Both the position numbers and the translations under genes were made by a program. 64,000 bases of DNA from Channallabes apus (Eukaryota; Chordata; Actinopteri; Siluriformes; Clariidae). The stretch spans positions 24,018,142-24,082,141 of the forward strand of contig CM060121.1 in NCBI GenBank assembly GCA_030522415.1, read 5' to 3'. Each line of letters opens with the position of its first letter. Positions within the stretch are counted from its first letter, which is position 1. The notes beneath the pieces were generated by a model. That model was given only the letters and a program-made list of their open reading frames with translations, was not told where the DNA came from and ran no database searches. Positions 25,371 through 37,200 of the stretch are shown here, in pieces.

Positions 25371-26147
25371 AGTCAGGCCATACATTTTGGAACAAAGATA
25401 AGTTTATTCATTTGCATTATGAAGTGGCGTCCTTTAGTTCATCCTGCTACTTTTATCATCAGTCAGTCATCAATAAACACCAGTGACCTGGTTCCACTGC
25501 CAACCATACACGCTTATGCCATAACACTTTGACAGACGATGTGGAATGCTTTGGATCATGAGCTGTTCATTTCCATATTTTTCTCCTCCTATCATTCTGG
25601 TTGATTCAGATTGCATCAGTTCAAAGAATCTGGCAATGTTTTCTTGCAAAGTCTAATCTGACCTTTCAGTTCTTGTGAAATACCAGTGGTTTGCATTTTC
25701 TTAAGAAGTGTCTGTATTTACTTTATAAAGCTGTCTCTTGTATGTTGCTGAAATTGCAGTTAATTTACTCTTTTTAACCAAACTTTTGTATTGGCCACTA
25801 AAAATGTTTTTGCAATCTCTCTGATGGGTTTATTTATTTATTTTTCCAACCTAATGGTGGCTTTTACTTGAATTGATGTCTCATGTTGAGAGTTCGATTG
25901 AACAGCTACCAAATGCAAACACCTACAGAACCACCTCCAGGCCTTTTATCTGCCTAATTACCCTTGGAGTAATGAGGGAATTGGCCACATCTGGCCATGC
26001 AACTGCTTGCCAGACGTTTTTTCCATTATTTAAATTACAAAATAAATTAACGCTGAACGTCTTGATTTTGCTCACCAATTGAGTTTCATTTCAAATTCAA
26101 TGTGGTCATATACAGAGGCCAAATGCCCCAAAACCTTACTTTTGTTC
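25371..26147 (-). mobile_element. Degenerate Tc1-like element near itgb3 3' end
   Basis: The left end CAGTCAGGCCATACATTTTG and right end CAAAACCTTACTTTTG are decayed inverted repeats of a common fish Tc1 family. Between them are transposase-strand landmarks in minus orientation (TTGGATCATGAGCTGTTC, CAATCTCTCTGATGGGTTT, CCAAATGCAAAC). No open reading frame survives. Confidence 0.65.
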
Positions 26148-26350
26148 CACGTAAAAAAAAAAAAAAACATCATACAGTTAATCTTCAACAATGCTTACAT
26201 TTGAAAATAATTTTTTTTATTACAAAAACTAAACAAAACAAAATAACAAAACAGTAACAACAAAAAGCAATGAAAATAATTTCCCACAAAATGGACTCTC
26301 CGGGTTTATTTTAGTATCTCACCTTAATTTTTCATATAAGAAACTATACA

Positions 26351-26386
<36 letters not shown>

Positions 26387-26391
26387 TCTGC

Positions 26392-26397
26392 TTTATT
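26392..26397 (-). promoter_or_regulatory. Candidate itgb3 polyadenylation signal
   Basis: AATAAA on the minus strand 155 bases after the itgb3 stop, next to an (ATT)n microsatellite at 26349-26387. A second AATAAA lies near 26305. Either may be used. Confidence 0.35.
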
Positions 26398-26551
26398 TTT
26401 GTGCATTCAACAAATTCAGCTGAGGAAACATATCATCATCAAGGCCACAATGCTGACATCATCTATTGGTGGAAAGTGTGAAGTTATTCCCAGAGATGTT
26501 AGTAGACCATCACTGAGACAAGTGAGCGTTGCTGATGAAGGTGTTAGGTCT

Positions 26552-26620
26552 TTAGGAGTTGCCACGATAGGTCACATTTGTAAAAGTAGTAGTAGCTCCT
26601 TTATACAATGGGTTATTAGC
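26552..26620 (-). CDS. itgb3: itgb3 exon 15 (terminal cytoplasmic exon)
   Basis: Acceptor TCTTTTAG, then [22 protein letters not shown] and TAA. NPLY is the proximal NPxY talin-binding motif and NVTY the distal kindlin-binding motif. The T-T-T-F-T kindlin region lies between them. The end GNS differs by one added residue from the mammalian RGT end. A 69-base exon that is easy to miss. Confidence 0.95.
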   Translation of the reverse strand, partial: ANNPLYKGATTTFTNVTYRGNS

Positions 26621-29600
26621 CTAAAAGATAAGAGGCAATGTTTCTCAATTAAAACATTTGTAATACATACAAACATAACTTGAACCGGGCCGAAGGGAAT
26701 TTCCATGCACTAAAAAAAGCTGACGGTATTCAACATTATAAAGACTTAAGATGTTAAACCATTAAAATCAGAAAGACATAAAGCAGACTAATTAGCACCA
26801 CATGGCAGAAATACTGGACAGATTCTAGAGCCACTGCCTTGCTAACTGTGGATTGGTACAGAGCGTGGCTAACAAAGGTACTACATGTAAATTAGAGCAC
26901 ACTACCATGACAATGACTTCTACTGTACATTGGAGCCTTGGGGAAAAAATTGCTGCATTAATGTTGTTAATGTTTTTTTTTGTTTCAAACAAACTTAAAC
27001 TTAAGTTAGTTAAACTATCCAAATGTATTGTATGTGTTAATGCCATGTTAATTCCAAGCTGCTGCTAATATATTGAAAGCATTTAAGGAACTTTTAACTT
27101 CTTTCTACATAAAAAGTTGGTAAGTTTTCAGAATGGAAAAAAAAAAAAACACAGGACTAATTTACACGATAAGATAATTTTTTTGGTGTGTGTTATTACT
27201 TGTAAGAGAGAGAAGAAAAACCTAGAGATTGCGGAAGGGGCAAGCAATTAAGCTGCTATAAAAAAAATCTGTAAACAATAATAGAACCAACATCTCATTA
27301 AAGTCCCACAACATTAAATGTGACTGTAAATGGTTAAAAAGCCGTAACTACTTTTATTAATGACTTTATCCATTAAGAAATGAAAATTTATAATTGTGGT
27401 TCATATCACGCTCTCTTTTTATATAACAGCACATCCTGTTAAGTTTAATATATAAGCACACACTGTTCTGTTAAACAGACCTCAAGAGAATTAATAACCA
27501 GAATGTATTTTCATTAACAAATAATCATAATTTTAGATGGGACTAGCTAACTGAATACTGTTTTCATTATGGCTTATGTTTCAAATCACGAAGCTCTGAC
27601 AAAAAACTGCAAATAAAGACCATTCTTTTTATAATGATTGCTAGTCAACATCTGAGAAAAAACAGTTCCCACAAAGGTTCTTTGAATTGTGAAGAGCTTC
27701 TTAAAAATAAGTCATTTGTAAATCTACGTTCTCGATCCAACTGTTTCTTTGTAAATACCACATTATTAAAATGCTTTGTTCTCTAAACAGGTCTTAATAT
27801 AATAAACCACAACTCATTTGCTCCTAATTCAGCTCGGATTTAGTAAAAAATAACAGCCTTTATCATTTTCACCACTATTTTGCAGCCCTAGTAGGAATAA
27901 ACAGGCTATACAGAACTTAATCAGAATCTCCTGCCAAAATAAATTACATCGCACCTTACATAATAGCCGCTGTCATATCCCTGTGCTTAAGGAGACAGCG
28001 TGAGCAGCTTAAGGTCTTGCAGCAGGAGACGAGACGTGACATGAAGCCACACTTACTCACTGGTATAATGGTAGTTGTTGAGAAACTACCAATTACCCCC
28101 CATCCAAATACACCAGACAGCCAAATAATGTGGGTTTTATGTCTTTTACTAGTGCATTGTGTGTGTGTGTTTGTTTGTCACTCCATCTTACCGCTTCCCA
28201 CTTGGCCTTAGCTCTTTCTTCCTCAAACTTGGCAAATTCCCGGCGGTCATGAATAGTGACCAACAGCTTCCACACCAGCAGAGCAGCCAGGCCCAGCAAG
28301 AAAATGGAGCCAATGACGGAAGCCACCACTACCAGAATATCAGGTCCTTTAGGGCACTCTAGACATAATAAAACACACAGATACAGTAGTTAAAGTGAGA
28401 AAGAACTTTTTGTGATAATTGATAATGAATCCACTTGTTGGGCCACAAGTCAGTGGTCTCAATCTTGTCAAAAACTCAGATGAAAATTTATTCAATCTTG
28501 TCAAATTTATTCAACAAGATACTTTCCAGTTGTAGTTAAAGTCTGTTACAATGCCTCCCGCTGCATGTGGAGTTATACACCAATCAGCCGCAACATCAGC
28601 ACTGATTATCAATTATATACAACAGGATCATGGGCACCCAAGGCTCATCTACTGTATGCCCATAGGGACCAAAGGCTAACTTGTCTTGTCTGATCCCACA
28701 GAAAAGCCAATGCAGCACAACTCGCCGAAAAAGGTCAATTCTGGCCCAGGCAGAAAGGCCTCAGAACACCTGATGCACCACATCCTGCTGCATATGAGCC
28801 CAAGCAGGCAAAAAGCTCCAAGACTGCTAACCTTGCTTCAAAATTCCCCAATCTGATCAAGCACACTTGTGGAGTCATGCCCTGCGAGTCCAGAGCTGGC
28901 CTTAATGTTTTGTATTGCATCTCTATAAATTTCAGAAAATTTAAAATGATATAGGACACAAATAATAATACACAGCTGTATTTGGTCTCAGAAGGTTGAA
29001 TCTATATTTGAATGCATGCATATCAGTACTAATACATATTAATTATACAATGTTGTGGATTTTATTTACTTGCTGTGTGCTTGAATCAAATCATTATATG
29101 CAAAGCTGATTCCTGTTATGAAAAAAAGATAAAAATAAGTAGCAAACCATGTCATTTCATTTACCACATGCTTGCTTCTTATCTACCACCACTTCCCCTC
29201 AACAAAATAGGCTTACCCTGCAGCACTTACTAACTTAACCTGTCCTATATCATACGGTATATCCTGTATACTATGGAATTAGCTTAAAATTTAATTTTAT
29301 TAAATTTAAGTTCATTTCATAGTAATTTCATGTCAGATAATCAGTAGATTAACACATTGGAGCAGCTCGTCTCAGTCTTGACTCTTGACTCTGAATCCAT
29401 TGGCTATGTTCTTGGTCTTGACTCATGATCTTGACCTAATGTAGTCATAAAACGAGCAGGATGTATTGATATTGTATCTATTAATGGATTACTTTCCAGC
29501 CAAAGCTTATTCCGCAATTAACATATTTAGTTTGACTCATTAGTCGTAGCTCACGTCTGACACTAATGCCTCTTTTCCACTGCATAGTACGGCACGACAC

Positions 29601-31225
29601 GGTTCAGTTCAACTCACTTCGGTTCAGCGCAGTTTGGCTCGGTTTGCGCTTCCACTGCAGTGTAGTAACGCTTTAGAGTGGGCGGGATTACTCACGTGTC
29701 GTTTAGTTGCGGCGCCGCTACTGCCGTGACGTCATCGTAAACGCGCCACAAACAAACACACAACAATGGAGCATATGGACGGCATGGTGTTCTTCATTCT
29801 CGGCATATGGATGTTTTTAACAGCGAGACGAAGGAGTTTGTTTCAAAAGAGGCTGATGGCAGCCAAAGAAATTTTTTGGTTAATACAAAAAGGTGCGTGC
29901 GATCCTTCTCTGGCTGTTCTAAATATAGCGGTTCTGTTGTGTCTCGTGTCGCAAGTTCGGTGACGCAGTAATGACAATTTTCTCCGGCCAATCAGTGACC
30001 AGCAGAGTTTACACGTCACGTTTTGGTAACGTTTCGGCGTGCTTGGAACCTCGGCTGAGGTGGTACTAAAAAAAAGGACCAGGTACCATGTACTGTTCCC
30101 AGTGGAAAACCCCCCAAAAGTGAGTTGAACTGAACCGTGTCGTGCCGTACTATGCAGTGGAAAAGCGCCATAAAGGAAGCTATTGTGTTCATGCAGGGAC
30201 CCTAAGTGTATACTTATCGAAAACTTCCTCCTATAAACTGCATGGAGCAAGACTGAGTGTGAAGTACAACCTGTGCCGACTCAAAATCTCTGTACATGTC
30301 AGTCTATGCATCTCTCACCGGGTTCTTTAATGAGGTAGAGGAAGGATTTCCCGCTGATGTCTTCGTAGTACTGGAAGTGATGAATGCAGTCGTCCTCGTC
30401 TTTGTAGCTGCAGTTCACGGAGCTTTTCTCACGGAAGGCTGGAGATAGAGAGAGAGAACCCGGTGAGAGAGAGAGATGGGCTGATTATGCAGTTTGATTA
30501 GTGACCTGTTTGGGGCTGTGTTTAAAGGATTTGCAGCTATTTATATAAAAAAAAAAGAATTATGGAAGGTGAACAAGCAAGCATCAGAAAATTACTATTG
30601 GTTAATAAAATATACTTTGAGCAGCACATCTATAATTATATATGCTCTCAAATAAGTTACATTTTAAAATAATACACAGGACAGAAATATGAAAAACCCA
30701 GACACTGAATTCAAACATATAAATATATATTTATTCCTCATTCTGTATTTCTTAGTAGTGTAAGAAATTACCTTCAACCTTCACCCAAGGCTGAGTAGGC
30801 TCATGACTTCTTCTTCTCTAAATATGTGCCAACCAACTGTGAGATCTGTCTATGGTCAAATTATAACTAGCAGTGTATAAAATTAAAATAACCATGACTG
30901 AGTGTCAAAAACGCAGAAAACTTCACATCTAAACCATTTACAGCTATACCATTTCCCTATAAGTGTCTGTCTTTGTGTCTTTTACTATCTTCCCTAAAGT
31001 GACTCAGGTAGAGGGTAAAATATGATACATTAAGACATGTTAATTAAATGGAGTGCAATGTGTGTGTGTATACCTAGCTCATCCACCAATATAATTTCGT
31101 CTCTACAGATTGCAGTGTTGCAGCTGTTCTTCTCAAACAGTGGTCCTCTCTTATAGTGCTTACACTCCACGCAGTCCCTTTACACACATACAAATAAGTA
31201 TCACACTTACCAGAGTTGTCATTGC

Positions 31226-31260
<35 letters not shown>

Positions 31261-34200
31261 GCACGCACGCGCACACACACACACACACACACACGAGGAC
31301 CCACTTTTTTAAGGTGCATGAGTCAGGGCAGGTGGGACATTTCTCACAGGTGGCACCGTACGCTCCAGGCAGGGTGCATGAACACACACCGCACAAACAC
31401 TCGCCACGGCCGCTACACAGCAGCTCAATGCTGGTCATGCAGGTGTCTGTCCTTGTGGAGCAATTACAGCTTTCGCCTGACCAGCCAGGATGACATTGAC
31501 AGAACCCGCATACACAATCGCCATGGCCTGCACAAATACACACAAACATAACTCATAAGGTTTATGGAATCATCCTAACCACAGGCTTATTTTCAGCCAT
31601 ATTTCATTTGACTGGCATTTGACTACTTATTAAAATAATATTCTGGCTAGAGTTATTTAAGTGGCTAAATACATTCTAAAACATGCATACATTTTTATGT
31701 TATTATTATTATGAATAATAACAATAATAATAATAATTATTATGAATAATAATAATAATAATAATAGAAATATTAATAATAATACTTTAGATAACGAAAA
31801 CTTGAGGAAAATTATTGCACCCTTAAATGGCATTCAAATTTAATTAATTAATCTATTAAAAATAGATACACTGTCTCCAAAACATACAAACAAACAAACA
31901 AACAAAAAATATTAAAAAAAGAGATTCAAAATTTCTCATGTTTAAGGATGAATAACTGGTAATAAAAATGAAACTACCACACATATTTGCTAAATAAAAT
32001 ATATTGCTAAGTATGTATAAAAAATATAAAGTTATATTCAATATTCAATGTATGCACACACATTGTAAAAACAATCCAAAATATGTAATAAGCTCCTATG
32101 AACAGTTGATATTGAGATGTATCTGCTACTCATGATCTGTAAAGCTTCATAACGGCTATAATCTGACGTGCTGTTTGTTAATTGGTGATTTCTGGTAGAT
32201 CTAAATGAACTTCTCCTCTGCAACAGAGATACGTTTTGGTCTTGCTTTCCAGGGATGAGAGCCAGTTTCATCATGGTGCCTGATGTGTTTTGATTATTCA
32301 CAAACTGTTCCAGAACAGCTGACCGTCACATTTTAAAATTGCAACTGACTGATGTTGCTACATAATGACTTTACGCCATATGTGTTATTTCATAGTTCTT
32401 AAATCTCCATTATTGTCCTCAAATTCAGAAACTTTTATCCAAATATTTAACTGCTAGAGTATGTCAAGGGACTCTTATTTTGACTTGGGTTGTTGTGTCT
32501 TGTCTCACTATAGTCTATATAGTCTCACTATAGATATAGTCTTGTCTCACTATATCACTCCTCTGTAGTAGAGACCTGCACTCCCGCGGGAGTACCGCGG
32601 GACCCAGCGCACAGAGTGCGGCGCGGGACAAAATTTGATGGGTGAATGCGGGTGCGGGCGGGAAGGTCCTCATGTATGTGCGGGATGCGGGAGAATAACA
32701 TTAATCGCGGGACTCCCGCAAAATGGAATTATCTTAAAATTTATTTATTTTTAAACAAATTCTGTATTATTTATCTACTCAGTAGCGGTTCTATACTCAA
32801 TTGCTCCCCTCCCCCGCCCTGGTCAGCGCCACTTCCCTAAAAAAATAAATAAAACTACTTAAATGTTTACCTGCGGGATTTTTGCGAGCGGGAGTGGGAC
32901 AAAACTTGAATATTGCGGGCGGGAGCGGGAGAGAATAATATATATTTTTGCGGGAGCGGGCGGGAGTGGGACAGAATGTTGCGGGAGCGGGCGAGAGCGG
33001 GACGGAAAAATCCGTCCCGCGCAGGTCTCTACTCTGTAGTACAGGTGTTAGTAATCTATGGGTAACTAATAGCATTATTTAAATTATTTAAATTCATGTC
33101 CTGCACCAATATTTTTTGCATCTGTTTTGTTATCACTGTTTTATGTAGTGTTGCGTTTCCACAGCTTGGATCATTCTCGATTTTTGCTTTTGTTTTGTTG
33201 AGCAGATGGGTCTCCTCTAAATATTTTTTAGGGGGCCGTGACAACAACAGAAGGCGAATGGACTTTGCGGGCAGCTGCTTCGCCATCCGGCCGGATGCCT
33301 GAACTAATGATGAAAGCGTTGGAGAGAGGAGCGAGATCCCGCATAGAAGCCCAGAAGGAGACTGGGGGAGATGATTGAGCAGTGAAGCCGAGCTGGGCAG
33401 GCTCCCGGCTCGCGATACGACACGTGTCTTTCTTCTAACAACAAAGCGGTGGTCAGGGAAACATGGCTTGACTGCGACTAAGGGACCAGGGGATCCAAGC
33501 ATGGTGGTGTCCAGGGTGAGAATGAACCCCAGTCCAAGTGTCAACAAATGGTAGAGGCCGAAGACAGGGAAGTGTTGGCTCAAATGGTTAAGGCAATGGA
33601 TTGCTGAATGGAAAGTCAGGCATTCAAGCACCAACAATGCCAATCTGCCACTGTCGAGTCCTTGAACAAGGCCCTTAACCCTTGTCTGCTTCAGGGGTGC
33701 TGTATCCTAGTTGACCCTGTGCTCAGACCTCAGTTTCCTACCTTTCCTGAATTTAGCTAGTTAATTAGCCAGGTTTGCAGTCCCTATACAGTAGTATTTA
33801 TTTCATCAATACAAGACTTTTGAAGCTGGTTTTTAAAGATTAATTTCAAGACAGAATTACATTGAGTTTGGCAAAAAGTGATGAATCTCTATGATGTGAG
33901 GTCATATTTGAATCATTTTAATTCGTTCAACGGGTTCATCTGACTGACTGTCTCGCCAAAGAGACGGTGAGGGTGAGAGGTTGTGTTTCTCTCTTGTGCA
34001 CACAAGGATTCCTGCTGTTTGTCTTTTTCACACATTGGTATAACTTGAAACCGGAAACCGGCCAATGCCTCCTCTAAACTTAAAACTGACCTTTCACACC
34101 TCGTGCATTTCCTCTGTCTGAACCAGCCCTTTTTGCATTATGTTTTACTCACCCACTAAAACTTACCTTTGGGTTCAGTCTTTTAAAACTGCAAATTCAA

Positions 34201-37200
34201 ATCCTGGTCCTGGCCTTGCATGTTAGGCTTTTCTCAGCTCTAATCAGCTACTGAATAGCCTTTACTGAATTGGTGTAAATGTGAAAGAGCAGGAAAACCA
34301 TAATAATGTGAAAGGCAGGAGGTCCTCCAAGACTAAGGTTGGGAACCACTGATGCTTAAAAGGTGAAAAAAAAAGTTTCATCTTCTTTAAATAAGTTTCA
34401 CCATCTCCTTTTAAACCCTGTGATTTGCCCTCTGATTTGTTAAAACAACCTGCATTTGCAGAACCTCAGCTTTCCTGGAAGGCTAACTTAATCATCAGTT
34501 CGGTTTTACTGTGTTGCAATGTCTGTGCCTGTCTCATCCTGTTTGGGCCTGATCCCCTGTGCATAACAAATGCAATGTTGCCATCAATTTGCCAAACGCT
34601 GTAGTCAAAATACTAATTCATGAACTAAAATGTTCAGCTTGCCTTCCTGTTCTCATTAAATAACCTTTTAAGGGTGTAAAATTAAATATAGGGTGTTTCC
34701 TTTAAAGGTTTTCAAAAGGGAAACTGAGGTCATGTGAATTTCAACATTTCAAACATCCTGCAGGATGTAAATGTTTTTAATAGCCTCTGTCATAACGGAA
34801 GTAGAAAGCAAGGTGTGAAACTCTGAAAGTCTGATCACAGTGGACAGTGGTATAAGAAGCTCGCGCACACACACACACGCACACACATTTTACATATGAA
34901 CTGAGTAAGGCTTGGGTGACTCTCTTTTCAATATAATTAAAGTTATATGTTATTAACACAATATCATGCCTTAATGTAAAATGTTTAGGAAATGCCATGT
35001 TTCAAAGTTTCAACGTGTTATATAAGGGTTAAACATACACTGCCTGGCCAAAAAAAGTTGCACACTCTATGATTTCATTTAATCATCCCCCATAGATAAA
35101 CTCAATAGATGTGATAATCTGGTCATTCAGTACATTCAGGTAATTATTTGACTTAACATAACATTTCTGAGTCTAGACCTGACCAACTGAAGCAACCCCA
35201 GATCATAACACTGCCTCCAGAGACTTGTACAGTGGGCACTATGCATGATGGGTGCATAACTTTGCGCACCTCCCTTCTTACCCTGATGCACCACTGCTCT
35301 AGAGAAGGGTCAGTCTGAACTCCACAGACCACATGAGACCACTTTTTTCCTAATTAGCCCTCACTTTAAGATTGAAATTTTAAATAATATATATATATTT
35401 TTTTACCATGCAACTTCACCAAGTATTTACTGTACATGATCTACGTTCATGATTTTTTCAACCATATTTTTTCCACAAAGTTGATGGTTTAGCAATATCC
35501 TTCCAGGCTTTGATAATATGTTGAAAGGTTCTTAACCCAGTTCCAGTAATTTCAAAGCTCGTTTGTCCTGCTTGATGCAGCTCAATAAATTGACCCTTCT
35601 GAAATGGCGACTTCTTTTGGTCAGGCAGTGTGTATTAGTATAATGTGGCCTTTGGAAATATTTGTAGTAGTAAATTTTTTTTAAAGAAATATAAACTGAC
35701 ATTATATTTAAAAAAAGATAAGGTTACTAATATGTCTTACTAATATTCTTGGTTTAGTGAGTCAATTTAAAATGTACGCCACTTCTCTGACCTATACTAA
35801 AGCCGGTAAACGTTCTCAACAAGTATTGTTTTGTCTTTAAAACACCTAGACAAGGGTTGAGCAATATGGCTCAAATATCACGTCACAGTTTATGGAAACC
35901 ATGTGGGCAGCAACGAGCACAGCACTATGGTCTCTGGTTTGTACGTGAGGTATTGTTTGTTCTCTTGGTTCCTGACACTTCCCAAAAACAGTCCAAGTTG
36001 TTACTTAGACTGACTGTGTTAAATTGATTATGAAAAAAAAAACCCTAAACAAAACCCAAATAACTTCTGGTAAACACTTCCCTGTCAGTGCTTAATTGTT
36101 TCTCGTTCTTAAATCAGATACAAATCCAGGGTGTATACTGCGCATCACTGATTACATTGCTCCATCTTTACTGCAGAAGTTCATTACATCCATTGACTCA
36201 GCGTCAAACCACAGCTAATTACAAGATCTCAATCAGGGACTGCCAGGTTCCTGTGAGACACTTTTAATCATAATTAAACAAGCCATTGGTTAAACTATTA
36301 GCACTCTCTATGCCGCGATAATATCCCATATGGTAAAACATTACTAACTATTACATATCTTGACAAAACCAACAAGAACCACAGGAATCTGGGATTATTT
36401 CCATAATTATGCAAACTAGCCATATTTAAAAATGGTTTAAAGCTTAAAGAAGGAGTAAAACAGTCAGTACTACTGACAATACACTCATTGAACTCATAAA
36501 ACTGTTCATGATATATGTGTATACCGCGTCAACATATTACCCAACCCTTTTACGGAATATAGATTGAAGAATCTTACATTCCTACTTATTACTTACTAAA
36601 CTATAGAGTTTTCAAAATAAACCAATGATGAAGGCCTTCGAATGAAGAGTGACGCGTCTTTAAGATCTTTAAGACCAGATTCTGATCCACTACAACGTCT
36701 ACACATGTGAACATAGTAACAAATTAACCCAAACACATATGCAGACAGACATATGCATATTAATCTAAGCTCAACTCAAGCAACCGCACTGCTTACTCAA
36801 CAATAAAATGAATCCACTCTGAATACTACAGCATTACACAAGATCTGCCCCACAGCTCATGTTATGCACAGACATGCCAAAAGGATAGTGGTAAATCACT
36901 AATGGTTGGTACAGTGGTGCCTAAATCATAGCTGCACTCATTACCTTAGATTATTTCCTTTTATGGTGATGTACTACATGGCTTAACCAGGTACAGTTGT
37001 AAATGACTTCATTGTTATACTGTATAAGTGTACTTGTTTCTTACCAGAGCAAAGTTGTCCTTTGGAGTGGATGCAGCTGAAGTCGTCACACTCGCAGTAT
37101 TTGCCCCAAATCTTCCCGAAGTTTTTTGAGTGACAGTTACACTGACCACACACACAATCGCCTCGTCCATTGCAGACAGCTGCACCAGGGGTAGGTTCAC

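Noticed and set aside
31110..31551. Plus-strand frames of 127 and 111 codons
   Set aside because: Antisense shadows of itgb3 exon 11 plus the CA repeat.
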